Shown here piece after piece: positions 8,151 through 16,641 of a stretch of DNA of 64,000 nucleotides. The notes below the pieces were generated by a model. It worked only from the letters and a program-made list of their open reading frames with translations, was not told the origin of the DNA and ran no database searches. The DNA is taken from positions 52,115 through 116,114 of the forward strand of contig JAIYDL010000023.1 of the NCBI GenBank assembly GCA_027487515.1, read 5' to 3'. A program made the translations under genes and the position numbers. The stretch comes from Pseudomonadota bacterium (GTDB lineage: Bacteria; Bdellovibrionota; Bacteriovoracia; Bacteriovoracales; Bacteriovoracaceae). How positions within the stretch are numbered: position 1 is the stretch's first letter; every line of letters begins with the position of its first letter.

Positions 8151-9281
8151 ATGAACGTTCGTTCGGAAGTAAACCAGCATTTTAAATTCAAAGTCCAGCA
8201 CGTCGACAAGCACTGCGGTGCCCGCGCCGGGATCATCGAAACGCCGCACGGGCCCATCGAGACTCCGGTCTTCATGCCCGTCGGAACGCACGGTGCGATC
8301 AAGGCGCTTCAGCCTAAGGAGCTCGTGGACCTTTCGATCCAGATTCTCCTTTCGAACACCTACCACCTTCACCTCACTCCGGGCTCGGAGCTCATCGCGA
8401 AGGCCGGAGGGTTACACAAGTTCATGGGCTGGGACCGAGCGATCCTCACCGACTCCGGTGGCTTCCAGGTCTTCTCGCTCCAGAAAAACTCGATCACGGA
8501 AGAGGGGGCCAATTTCAAGGGCGCCAAGGGAGAGAACGTCCTGCTCACTCCGGAAATCTCGATTCAGGTTCAGCAGAACCTCGGGTCCGATATCATGATG
8601 GCCTTCGACGAATGCATCCCTTTCCCGGCCACCGAGAAGTACGTCGAGACGTCGATCGCGCGGACCCACCGCTGGCTCGACCGCTGTGTCGAGGCCTGGA
8701 AAAATCCTCAGCAGGCACTCTTCGGCATCGTCCAAGGGGGCGTCTACGAGAAGTACCGAAAGATCTGCGTCGAAGAAGTCACCAAGCGTGACCTTCCAGG
8801 CTACGCCATCGGTGGGGTCTCCGTCGGAGAAGGGCCAGAGCACATGGAGCACATCGTGCGGACCACAGCGCCGCTCATGCCGGTCAACAAGCCCCGCTAC
8901 GTCATGGGGGTGGGAATGCCGGAAGATCTCCTGATGATCTGGGAACACGGCATCGACATGAGCGATTGCATCATCCCGACCAAGTTTGGCCGCGGAGGAA
9001 CACTCTTCACCAACCGCGGAAAGATCCGGATCGAGCACAAAAATTACCGCCGGGACTTTTTCCCCATCGAGCCCAACCTCAAGGACTACGTGAACACGAA
9101 CTTCACGCGGGCGTACATCAAGCACCTCTTCGACTCGAACGAAATCCTGGGCCAGATCCTGGCCACGGCCCACAACATTTCTTTCTACAAATCGATGGCG
9201 ACCCGTGCCCGGGAAGCGATCTTCGAGGACCGATACCTCGAGTTTAAGAAGCAATTCCTTGAGGGATATACCCGCGACTAA
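8151..9281 (+). CDS. tgt: tRNA-guanine transglycosylase lacking the zinc cysteines
   Basis: Exchanges guanine for preQ1 at position 34 of GUN-anticodon tRNAs. I start it at the ATG at 8151 (376 residues), which has AAGGA nine bases upstream; a TTG at 8118 has no such site. Catalytic features are intact: DSGGFQVFS (D101, proton acceptor), FDECIP (D153), VQGG (196-198), AIGGVSVGEG, and the nucleophile D272 in GIDMSDC. The zinc site is not. The family pattern C-x-C-x2-C after the PLDPE-like turn reads L310-x-D312-x2-N315 here, while the distal His (H341 in TAHN) remains. The surrounding sequence aligns well, so this is substitution rather than deletion. It may fold without zinc. No other queuosine gene is adjacent. 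Confidence 0.95.
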   Translation: MNVRSEVNQHFKFKVQHVDKHCGARAGIIETPHGPIETPVFMPVGTHGAIKALQPKELVDLSIQILLSNTYHLHLTPGSELIAKAGGLHKFMGWDRAILTDSGGFQVFSLQKNSITEEGANFKGAKGENVLLTPEISIQVQQNLGSDIMMAFDECIPFPATEKYVETSIARTHRWLDRCVEAWKNPQQALFGIVQGGVYEKYRKICVEEVTKRDLPGYAIGGVSVGEGPEHMEHIVRTTAPLMPVNKPRYVMGVGMPEDLLMIWEHGIDMSDCIIPTKFGRGGTLFTNRGKIRIEHKNYRRDFFPIEPNLKDYVNTNFTRAYIKHLFDSNEILGQILATAHNISFYKSMATRAREAIFEDRYLEFKKQFLEGYTRD

Positions 9282-9294
9282 CGCAAAAAAGGAG

Positions 9295-9330
9295 AAGGGC
9301 CCCGGAGGACGTTCATCCTCCGGGGCCCTT
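9295..9330 (-). terminator. Strong intrinsic terminator downstream of the HELSH lipoprotein gene
   Basis: A 15-bp perfect stem (AAGGGCCCCGGAGGA and its complement) with a 6-base loop. Read on the minus strand it is followed by CTCC and six T residues, so it mainly ends the 9337-11907 transcript. It also sits just after tgt and may block read-through from that side. Confidence 0.88.
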
Positions 9331-9336
9331 CGAGAG

Positions 9337-11907
9337 TTAGCGGAGTTTTTGAGAGATGATTCGCTGCTGAAGGCCTGGTCGAATCTGCGCCAACCGTGCT
9401 TCGATCGCGCTGCGGTTCAAGTTGAGCCTTTGGATCACCGGATTACTTAAGGTCTCCGTAATCATCCGGCTTTCGGCGTTTGACCAGCGGTTCATGAAGC
9501 AGGCCTCGCGAGAGCGGCGGTACAAGAGTCGGTTGATGATGTTGCTGCTCGGGAACTCTTGGAGACATTCGTCCGCAAGCCGCTGTCCGAACTCGAGCAT
9601 CTTCCCGTCCAAGTCAGACGTCGCTCGGCCGCGGAGCTCTGCTTGAGAACTCTCGATCCAAGCCCCGAACTGCTCGGCCGCGGAAATATTGTGGCACGCT
9701 TCGCGCTCGAGGAAGTCTCCGAAGACCGTCGCCGGCAGATTGTAAAGAAGGGGTGGCCCGATGACTTTGTACCCCTGAACCTTACAGTCCGCGAGGACTT
9801 GCCTCGGGTCAATGACGCTCTTAACCCACGAGAGGTCAGCGAGGAGCTTCCGGCGGGTTTCTCCGCCGTCTTCGCGCATGAGTCTTGTGGCACTTGCGAT
9901 CTCCGTTGCCTTCTCCGTGTCGTAGTAACCGCGGAGGATGCGGACGAACTGCGGGAGGACCTCTGCCGTGAGAATTTTCTCCTCACTTGAGTTCTCAACC
10001 CGATCTCCGTCAACTCTAAAGGTTTGGATGAGTTCTTTTACATTGTCTGGGATACCGGCGTTTAAACAATTAAAGAAGGAGCTGATGAGGTACCCGTCTC
10101 CCACAGTGAACACCCGACCACTCGGTGGTGCGGTGTCGGAGTGTGAAAGAGAACGGCAACCGGCCCAGGTCTCTTGCGCCGACGTGCGGATCCGCTCCAG
10201 GTTCTCTTGGACGAAGGCCTGGTAGAGCTTCACCGTATCCTCTCGGACGGTCTCAAACGGGTGGCCTAGGATATACATGTTGAGGAGCTCTACCGTCTCG
10301 GCATCCGGAAGGTTCAGGGCCTTCAGTCGATCCATAGTGCGCTTCTGGAGCTCCTCTCGGTAGCAGGCGTTTTCATCGGCTTCCTTGTAGCAGTTTAAGT
10401 ACGCCGTCCGGGCGAGGGTCGGATCATTGAGATCTTGGATGAAAGTCTGGAGCCGCGCTGTGTACTGCGGATCCTGCCCCGCCTGATGGAGGTGGCGCTG
10501 GAAGGCAATCTGCAGGTGTTCTTTGACAAGTGAATTCCAACTTTCGCGGTAGTCGGAGCGGGCGAGGACATCGCACCCTTCTGCCGTTTTCATCACGACT
10601 TTCCCTCGGAGTTCCGCACTGATTCGAGAGGCACTTTCAGAGATGCAACCGAGAACCGACGCCGGGATGGCGGGCGAGAAATCGGCCCGTCGGAAATACT
10701 GAGAACGTCCGGTAGCCCCGGGACGAGAGCAGTCAGCGACGGCCTTCAGGATATCTTGTGAGAGCTCGCCGTTACTATCTTGGATCCAATTGGCCATGAG
10801 TGCCGGGATCGTGAACTCCCTGTTCTGATAATAAGAACTAGAAACGAACCGATAGTGATCGTCGGCGAGCCCTGCCTTCGCTCGAGGCCCATCGACCCTG
10901 AAGACGGCCACTGACTCAGCAAAATTCTCCGTCGGATTTGTTTTCGCGTAATCGCTCACGACTTTACCATCCGGCTTCACCTGCCATCCGCGTTGTGGTT
11001 TTCCTTGAGCGTCTACGTACTCAGCCATGATGAGGCCCGAGAGAGTTAGATAGTCTTGGCGGGCCGAGCGCCGGCCCGAAAGTGAGCCCCTGCCCTCTTC
11101 GAAGTCTAGCTGGTGACTCAATTCATGAGTGACCGCCTGGTACATCCATCCGTTGTCTTGAGAGTTAGGATCGAACGTGAGGCAGGCATCGGTAAGTGTG
11201 ATGAAGCCGTTACTGTACGCAAGGCCACAAGCCGCTGCCAGATCTTCTCCTTCGAACTTCTCCCCGCGCGGGATTCGCTGAATCTGCGTGAGGTACCGGA
11301 GAGTGGTATGCGGGGCCTTCAGCATGTAAGAGAGCCGCCAGAAGCCGTAGAGCTCTTTTTCATCGAAGAGGTAGTTCGCAAAGGGAATGGCCTTCCCGGC
11401 ATGCTGCCCCGCACTCATTGAGCGCTGCATAGGGACTTTGTTGTCCGCAGCAAGAAGGTTCCCGAATTTTAAATACCAAATGTAATGGACGTAGCCATGA
11501 ACATCATCTCCCTTGCCGTAGATCCGATTGATGATACACGGAACGTCTGTGCAAGAGGAGAAGTCGAAGGCATCGGAATTCGAAAGGTCACCAAGTTCTC
11601 GCCCGAAAGTTTTAAGGAAGTTCCCTTGCGCAACAGGAAGCGTCGAGAGCTCGATGTGTTTCCAGCGGCCAGAGACAGCTCGCCCGCGCGTGAACCGGGC
11701 CTCGAGGTCCCGCACTTCGGCCTTGAGAGTTTCCACATTAAAGACATCTCGCATGCACTGATTCTGAGAACTCGCGAGAGTCCGGAGGAGCGTGCGCTCC
11801 GGGGGAGTTGCTTTCTTCTCCCACTTCGTGATGAGAAGCTCCGGTGCGTTCTTAGTACAGGCACCGAGCACCAGCAAACTGGCCCAGAGGAGGTTACATC
11901 TTTTCAT
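9337..11907 (-). CDS. Large lipoprotein with HExxH metallopeptidase-like motif
   Basis: 856-residue predicted lipoprotein: signal peptide with lipobox LGAC (lipidated C17). The family is not recognised. Residues 261-265 read HELSH within AVTHELSHQLDFEEG, which matches HExxH of zinc metallopeptidases. Candidate third ligands are E327 or E331 in the TENFAES segment, a spacing that suits a gluzincin. About 20 Cys residues in the mature part, several in C-x(3-8)-C spacing, suggest periplasmic or surface disulfides. The remaining 500 residues have no recognisable motif. The start overlaps the end of the 140-residue lipoprotein gene upstream by 14 bases, so they form a two-gene operon ended by the terminator at 9295-9330. 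Confidence 0.8.
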   Translation of the reverse strand: MKRCNLLWASLLVLGACTKNAPELLITKWEKKATPPERTLLRTLASSQNQCMRDVFNVETLKAEVRDLEARFTRGRAVSGRWKHIELSTLPVAQGNFLKTFGRELGDLSNSDAFDFSSCTDVPCIINRIYGKGDDVHGYVHYIWYLKFGNLLAADNKVPMQRSMSAGQHAGKAIPFANYLFDEKELYGFWRLSYMLKAPHTTLRYLTQIQRIPRGEKFEGEDLAAACGLAYSNGFITLTDACLTFDPNSQDNGWMYQAVTHELSHQLDFEEGRGSLSGRRSARQDYLTLSGLIMAEYVDAQGKPQRGWQVKPDGKVVSDYAKTNPTENFAESVAVFRVDGPRAKAGLADDHYRFVSSSYYQNREFTIPALMANWIQDSNGELSQDILKAVADCSRPGATGRSQYFRRADFSPAIPASVLGCISESASRISAELRGKVVMKTAEGCDVLARSDYRESWNSLVKEHLQIAFQRHLHQAGQDPQYTARLQTFIQDLNDPTLARTAYLNCYKEADENACYREELQKRTMDRLKALNLPDAETVELLNMYILGHPFETVREDTVKLYQAFVQENLERIRTSAQETWAGCRSLSHSDTAPPSGRVFTVGDGYLISSFFNCLNAGIPDNVKELIQTFRVDGDRVENSSEEKILTAEVLPQFVRILRGYYDTEKATEIASATRLMREDGGETRRKLLADLSWVKSVIDPRQVLADCKVQGYKVIGPPLLYNLPATVFGDFLEREACHNISAAEQFGAWIESSQAELRGRATSDLDGKMLEFGQRLADECLQEFPSSNIINRLLYRRSREACFMNRWSNAESRMITETLSNPVIQRLNLNRSAIEARLAQIRPGLQQRIISQKLR

Positions 11908-12316
11908 GGTAAATGATCCTTGAAACGAATTCGCTGTCTTGAGTGTAAATCACGGTCACTCCCTCGGCAGCACAGGTGAGCTCCTGCTCTGGGCGAACGT
12001 GGCCCTGCGCTTCGGAGATCTTCCGCTCGAGGACTGCGCAGTCTTTGAACCTGTGGCGCCAGTACATGAGAAGAGTCTCATCACCCTTCGGGTCCTTGAA
12101 CCCGTGGGTCACGATCTCACCCTTGACCTGGAATTTTTCATTCCCGTCATAGATGAGCATCTTTCCACCCTCCAAAGGAATGGGCTTCTCTTCAACCGGA
12201 GGCCCCCTCTGTGCAACAAGGGCTGCGACCGTGGTCTTGCCGTAGTCAAGACCGTCGTTCTTCGCTCCACACGCCGCGAGGGCCAGAAGCATCAAGCAAA
12301 AAATGGGTTTCATCAT
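11894..12316 (-). CDS. Small lipoprotein, first gene of the HELSH-lipoprotein operon
   Basis: 140 residues with lipobox LAAC (C16). Two tandem ATGs are available: AGGAG lies 3 bases from the first (12316) and 6 bases from the second (12313), so the second is at least as likely. The mature part has a VAQRGPP turn, GGKMLIYDG and alternating strands, which recalls the small SmpA/BamE-like fold, but this is weak. A pair of Cys (DCAVL and LTCAA) could form a disulfide. It overlaps the 856-residue lipoprotein gene by 14 bases and the two products may act together. Function unknown. Confidence 0.78.
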   Translation of the reverse strand: MMKPIFCLMLLALAACGAKNDGLDYGKTTVAALVAQRGPPVEEKPIPLEGGKMLIYDGNEKFQVKGEIVTHGFKDPKGDETLLMYWRHRFKDCAVLERKISEAQGHVRPEQELTCAAEGVTVIYTQDSEFVSRIIYHEKM

Positions 12317-12517
12317 AGTCTCCTGGTCTACCTATCGGTCTGAGTACCGGACGGCTTGAATCGGTTTCAAGTCACCGAAAGAACAGAAGTCAGTACCCGG
12401 GCTTCGGAGCGCAGCGAATCTGTTGCCATAATTTCGGATGAAGATCGTCGGCCTTGGGTAGTCAACGGCCGATGAACCAGCATAAACCTACCCGCAGCTC
12501 AAACTGCTGGAGGATGA

Positions 12518-13321
12518 ATGAAGAAACTCCTAGTCCTCGGACCCCTCCTTACGGTGGCCGCACACGCCGAAGTCATTCAGGGTCGAATCCAGGCCATCCA
12601 TGGAAACCTCGTCAAGATGGAGAATGGCCGCGTCGCTTTTCTGGATCAATCTCCTGAGACCACGTTGGCAAAAGATGACGTCGTTCGGATCACGATCGAT
12701 GATCGATCCTCAGTGATCTCGGCCCGAAAGCTTCTGACGCCTCCCGGGCCCCTACCGGCGCTCAACGCTCTTCAACCGGAAGACCCCACGGCACCGTTTG
12801 TCCCAACGACCATCGAATCACCAGGGACGGCGCAAGCGATCTTCGACCGCTCGAACGCGCGCTACAAGCGCACTTCCGAGTGCAGCGACCGGGCCCACGT
12901 CTGGGCCCACGACGAGTTCCGAGCGACGGGGACGAAGTCGCTTAAGGTCTTCGTCTTCTTCACCGCCGGCTATATCAACTCTGTCCGGTTCAAGTGGTGG
13001 TTCCACGTAGCGCCACTGTACAAGGTGAGGGACCGCCAGGAGATCCGCGAGCTCGTGATGGACTACCGCTACACCGACCGCCCGATGAGTGTTAAGGACT
13101 GGACGGACGGTTTCGTGTTCAGTCGCCGGGCCTGTAAAGTGACCTCCAAGTTCTCGGACTACGATGTGAATCCGCAAACGGAGGACTGCTACCTCATCTT
13201 TGAAAACATGCACTACCGGCTCCCCGCCGAGCTCCAGGAGCGGGAGCTCACGGGCCTTCAGAAACTGTCGACCAGTGATCTCGAAGTGCGACAGTCTCGT
13301 CGACTCGCGTTCGATCCGTAG
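12518..13321 (+). CDS. Exported protein-glutaminase-like (deamidase) enzyme
   Basis: 267 residues with a signal peptide cleaved probably after AHA (17). An N-terminal region (about 18-70) resembles a small beta domain. Residues about 115-235 match the protein-glutaminase fold: C122 in ECSDRAH, H163 in WFHVAP, D182 in VMDYR, followed by W195 in VKDW. In protein-glutaminases (transglutaminase/papain-type fold) the C-x-x-R-A-H, W-x-x-H-V-A and D/P motifs carry the Cys-His-Asp triad that deamidates protein glutamine. The spacing here (41 and 19 residues) is very close to what I recall for the Chryseobacterium enzyme (41 and 20). An activation propeptide like that of the Chryseobacterium enzyme is not evident. 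GGAGG precedes the ATG. A lipoprotein gene follows after 9 bases. Confidence 0.8.
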   Translation: MKKLLVLGPLLTVAAHAEVIQGRIQAIHGNLVKMENGRVAFLDQSPETTLAKDDVVRITIDDRSSVISARKLLTPPGPLPALNALQPEDPTAPFVPTTIESPGTAQAIFDRSNARYKRTSECSDRAHVWAHDEFRATGTKSLKVFVFFTAGYINSVRFKWWFHVAPLYKVRDRQEIRELVMDYRYTDRPMSVKDWTDGFVFSRRACKVTSKFSDYDVNPQTEDCYLIFENMHYRLPAELQERELTGLQKLSTSDLEVRQSRRLAFDP

Positions 13322-13330
13322 GAGGCCCCT

Positions 13331-13978
13331 GTGAGATCTTCTTTCGCACTCTCCTCTGCCCTCTGCGTCCACCTTCTCCTGAGCTGCGGGAAGAACGCAG
13401 ATCAAGGGCGCAAGACCCTCGCGCGCCCACGGATCCTCGAAGAGCAGGCGTCGGAAGGCCTGTATCGATCTCCTCTGAGACCTCTGAACAACCACCTCTC
13501 TGGATTCATCCCCACTGGGATGGCCGAGATAAGCGTCCGCGGTGATGTGGTGGTGGTGAAAACTCTCCTCGATGACGACGCCCGGGTGGCGCACCGTCAG
13601 TCGATCTTACTCGGAACGCGCTGTCCGACTCTCTCGGACGACACCGATCGCAATGGAGTGATCGATGTGGCCGAAGCGACCCGCGCCTCCGGAACCACCT
13701 TCATTCCCCTTGACGGTGATCTTACGTCGGCAGCGCTCGGGGCCGGAGTGTACCCTGTCGGAAGAGGGTTCACTTACGTCGAGCGGGCCTCGCTCCAGGA
13801 CCTCGAAGCAGATGCCCGTGCGCGAACCGGTCAGAACCTGAACCTCGCGGGTCGAGTGATCCTGGTTCACGGGGTATCCGCAGAGACACCCCTCCCGGAA
13901 ACCGTCGCCACGCTCGACGCCTCGCCGAGGCAAGCAACGGTTCCCGTTGCCTGTGGCATCCTGAAACGCCTCGAGTGA
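13331..13978 (+). CDS. Lipoprotein with a calcium-loop motif, partner of the glutaminase-like gene
   Basis: 215 residues; GTG start with GGAGG upstream. The signal peptide ends in LLSC (C19), a slightly loose lipobox, so lipidation is likely but not certain. DDTDRNGVIDVAEATR (about 101-116) fits an EF-hand or dockerin-type calcium loop (D-x-D-x-N-G-x-I-D). The rest has a CHRD/jelly-roll feel but no family could be named. It lies 9 bases after the protein-glutaminase-like gene, so they form an operon. An anchoring or protective role for that enzyme is possible but speculative. Confidence 0.75.
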   Translation: MRSSFALSSALCVHLLLSCGKNADQGRKTLARPRILEEQASEGLYRSPLRPLNNHLSGFIPTGMAEISVRGDVVVVKTLLDDDARVAHRQSILLGTRCPTLSDDTDRNGVIDVAEATRASGTTFIPLDGDLTSAALGAGVYPVGRGFTYVERASLQDLEADARARTGQNLNLAGRVILVHGVSAETPLPETVATLDASPRQATVPVACGILKRLE

Positions 13979-13985
13979 GCGCGAC

Positions 13986-15107
13986 CTAAGACTCGCCCTC
14001 GATCATCAGCGAGATGATCTGGGTGAGTTTTTCTAAATCCTCATAGGTCACGTTGTGAAAGAGCGCGATCCGCAGCTGGTTGCGATTCAGCTTTCGGTAG
14101 CCGTCGATGTCGTAGGCCAGGTGCTGAGAGCGAAGCGCGTGAGTAAGTTGGTCGACGTCGAACTTGGCATCGACATCGATCGTCGCAACCGCGTCGGAGC
14201 GAAACTTGGGATCCCGGACGAACGCCGAGAGGTACGGCTTCGCCTCGGCCCAGTCATACAGCAGCCGTGCCTTACGCTTGGCTTCCCGAATGACCGCGGC
14301 CTCGCCCAGACGGTTCATCAGCTTAACCTGTTCGTTCAGGAAAAAAATGGTCGAAATCGCAGGGGTGTTATAGGTCTGATTGTTCCGAGAATTCTCGATC
14401 GCATGGGCCCATTTCATCGATTCCGGAACGAACCGGGTCAGGTCTCTGCCGAGCCGCTCGGCACGAGCAATCGCTTTGGGGGAAAGAAACGCCACATAGA
14501 AGCCACCTTCTGAAGCGAAAACTTTTTGGGGTGAAAAATAATAAACGTCAACTTTTTTAAAGTCCGTCCGGATCTGGCCCGCTCCAGAGGTCGCGTCCAT
14601 TCCGAGGAGGACCTCTGGGTCGGAGAGCTCGGGGAGCGCGGAGAGCTGGACTCCAGTCGAAGTTTCATTCAAGGTGCAACAGAGGAAGTCATGGCCCGCT
14701 CTGGCCACGGGGTCGATTCCTTGGCCGAACTCGACTCTCTCGGCGGTGGGCTTGATCCAGGGGATATTTTTGTGGGCCCTGTACCACTTGTCTGAAAACT
14801 CTCCGCAGATGAAGTGAAGAGATGTCCTTTCGACGAGACCCAGGCCGATCATGTCCCAGAGAAAAGTCGCTCCACCGTTGCCGAGAACGACTTCGTAATC
14901 CGCCGGAAGCTCAAAGTAGGAGCGAAGCCCCTCCTGAAGCTCACGCACGAGCTTCCGCACCGCTGGCTTTCGATGGCTCGTCCCGAGGAGCGCGCTCCCA
15001 GTCCGGGCCAGATTGGAGACCGCTTCGGTCGGGATGAGAGAAGGCCCCACGCCGAAGCGCGGATCGGAGGGGCGAAGTGCAGTCGGAATGGTGATCGATG
15101 TAAACAT
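13986..15107 (-). CDS. serC: Phosphoserine aminotransferase, actinobacterial-type
   Basis: PLP enzyme of serine biosynthesis: 3-phosphohydroxypyruvate plus glutamate to phosphoserine. 373 residues. The N-terminus (DPRFGVGPSLI, then LLGTSHRK, then YEVVLGNGGATFLWD) matches the TIGR01366 type described from mycobacteria rather than the E. coli SerC type. The PLP-binding Lys lies in FSPQKVFAS. ATG at 15107 has AGGAG upstream. It converges on the calcium-loop lipoprotein gene with a 7-base gap and is divergent from the small barrel-like gene at 15185. Confidence 0.93.
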   Translation of the reverse strand: MFTSITIPTALRPSDPRFGVGPSLIPTEAVSNLARTGSALLGTSHRKPAVRKLVRELQEGLRSYFELPADYEVVLGNGGATFLWDMIGLGLVERTSLHFICGEFSDKWYRAHKNIPWIKPTAERVEFGQGIDPVARAGHDFLCCTLNETSTGVQLSALPELSDPEVLLGMDATSGAGQIRTDFKKVDVYYFSPQKVFASEGGFYVAFLSPKAIARAERLGRDLTRFVPESMKWAHAIENSRNNQTYNTPAISTIFFLNEQVKLMNRLGEAAVIREAKRKARLLYDWAEAKPYLSAFVRDPKFRSDAVATIDVDAKFDVDQLTHALRSQHLAYDIDGYRKLNRNQLRIALFHNVTYEDLEKLTQIISLMIEGES

Positions 15108-15184
15108 AATCGCTCCTGGGAAATTCGGAGTTGGAGTCTCGCTCTATGATAGCGATCCGCTGGGAAATTTGATAGCCTTAAGGA

Positions 15185-15802
15185 ATGTTCAAAAGATTAA
15201 TTTGTCTCCTCATTTCCGCGGTGTTTTCCGTCGTGGCCTACGCCCAGACTGAGGTGCCGGCACAAGCCGAGGGGCCAGTGACCCAGAAGGCCCAGTTCTA
15301 CCTTTCCGCAGGGGCACACACCGAATTTTATAACCAACTCCAGGTTGACACGACGGGAGGCCTCCGGCGCTTCGATCCGGCGCCCACGATCGGGGCGGGT
15401 CTCAAAACTCCGGTCCTCGGAAGTTTCTTATTTTTACCCGAGGTCAATTGGGTGCTCCCTAGGAAGTCGGGAGATAAGATCATCAAGAACCTCTTTATGG
15501 GTCGAACGGATCTCGGGTACGACCCCGTCGAGTGGTTCCGCATCCGCGTCGGAACATCGCTCATGTGGCTCAATCAGCACGGAAGCGGTGGGTCTGTGAA
15601 AATGAACAATGGGAATTCTACTGCGACCTTCTACAATCCAGACCAGAACCGCTCGAGCCTTAACATGACACTCGATGTTGGCGCCGAGCTCCTCCTGGGC
15701 CCGGCCTCTCTACGGCTCCAGACCTACACCTACTCACCTTTGAAGTCTGAGCTCCGGCAACTCTCCTATACCCTCTTCCTCTCCTATTACTGGGATCGGT
15801 GA
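15185..15802 (+). CDS. Predicted outer-membrane or periplasmic beta-rich protein
   Basis: 205 residues with a signal peptide (about 1-20, VVAYA then QTE). The mature chain has alternating beta segments of membrane-barrel type (FYLSAGAHTEFY, LFMGRTDLGYD, YTLFLSYYW) and ends in YYWDR, so the last residue is not aromatic but the last strand is. Length and pattern suit a small 8-strand barrel. Its stop TGA overlaps the matrixin start (TGATG), so the two are probably translated together. Function unknown. Confidence 0.75.
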   Translation: MFKRLICLLISAVFSVVAYAQTEVPAQAEGPVTQKAQFYLSAGAHTEFYNQLQVDTTGGLRRFDPAPTIGAGLKTPVLGSFLFLPEVNWVLPRKSGDKIIKNLFMGRTDLGYDPVEWFRIRVGTSLMWLNQHGSGGSVKMNNGNSTATFYNPDQNRSSLNMTLDVGAELLLGPASLRLQTYTYSPLKSELRQLSYTLFLSYYWDR

Positions 15803-16641
15803 TGACCATGAAATGCATTCTTCTTTTTGCTCTGATGTTCTCCGCGGTAGCCCAGGCGTGGACCCTGAACAATAACTTCGGCGCCGCCTTCGCCAAAGGC
15901 CGGGTCAAGGTTTTCGTGGACGAAGGAACGGTCTGTCCTACCAATGGCGTGACCTATCAGGAGCTGGCGGGCCTGGTGAAACCGGCCATCGACACATACT
16001 GGAATAAGGTTCCCACGTCGAGCCTGCGCCTCGATGCTGCCGGATTCTCACCGGCACTCTCCACCATCAATCGAGGCCGCCTTTGCTCACCGACCGATGA
16101 TCCGTGTATTGCGGCCGCTGAGGCCGATCCCGACGGGCTCATTCCAGCGGTCACCGAAATCGTCATCGCCTGCAACAGCAATAGCGTGAACTTCGGTGGT
16201 GGGAACGTTCTTGCCGTCACGATTCCAAACAAGTTTTCGGGGAAAAAGATCAAGGGGTCAGTGATCCTCATCAACGACACCAGTGGAACGTTCGGGGACC
16301 TCTCCCGCTCAGACAAGATCGGAGTCATCGCTCACGAAATTGGCCACGCCCTGGGCCTTGGCCATTCCGATGAGAGTGCAGCACTCATGTTCTACCGAAC
16401 CGTCGCCCAGCGCAGCCGCTTAGGCCAAGACGATGTGGACGGCATTAGCTTCCTCTACCCAATCGGCGGGGACCTCTATGGCCTCTCAGAAGAGGGCCTG
16501 GTTTCTTGCGCTACGACCGACGGAGGACGCAGTGGTCCCGGCGGCCCCTATCTCCCAGCGGCCGCAGCCTTGGGCCTCCTCGTTGTTCTCGCTGAACTAC
16601 GCCGTTTACTTCGACGCTCGAAGCGACGTGCCGCGCTTTAA
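15802..16641 (+). CDS. Matrixin-type zinc metalloprotease with C-terminal membrane anchor
   Basis: Exported M10-type peptidase, 279 residues from the ATG at 15802 (GTG at 15799 and ATG at 15808 are also possible). A signal peptide ends at about AQA. The catalytic motif is HExxHxxGxxH (AHEIGHALGLGHSD, about residues 177-190), followed by a Met in ALMFY that fits the metzincin Met-turn. Four Cys lie before it. The C-terminus has a Gly/Pro linker (SGPGGPYLP), a hydrophobic helix of about 20 residues and a basic tail (RRLLRRSKRR). That layout resembles C-terminal sorting tails such as MYXO-CTERM or a simple anchor. The 3' end overlaps the opposing aminopeptidase gene by 36 bases. Confidence 0.9.
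   Translation: MTMKCILLFALMFSAVAQAWTLNNNFGAAFAKGRVKVFVDEGTVCPTNGVTYQELAGLVKPAIDTYWNKVPTSSLRLDAAGFSPALSTINRGRLCSPTDDPCIAAAEADPDGLIPAVTEIVIACNSNSVNFGGGNVLAVTIPNKFSGKKIKGSVILINDTSGTFGDLSRSDKIGVIAHEIGHALGLGHSDESAALMFYRTVAQRSRLGQDDVDGISFLYPIGGDLYGLSEEGLVSCATTDGGRSGPGGPYLPAAAALGLLVVLAELRRLLRRSKRRAAL

Noticed and set aside
8151..9281. tgt as a pseudogene because of the missing cysteines
   Set aside because: The frame is complete, catalytic residues are intact and the ribosome site is good; substitution rather than decay is seen.
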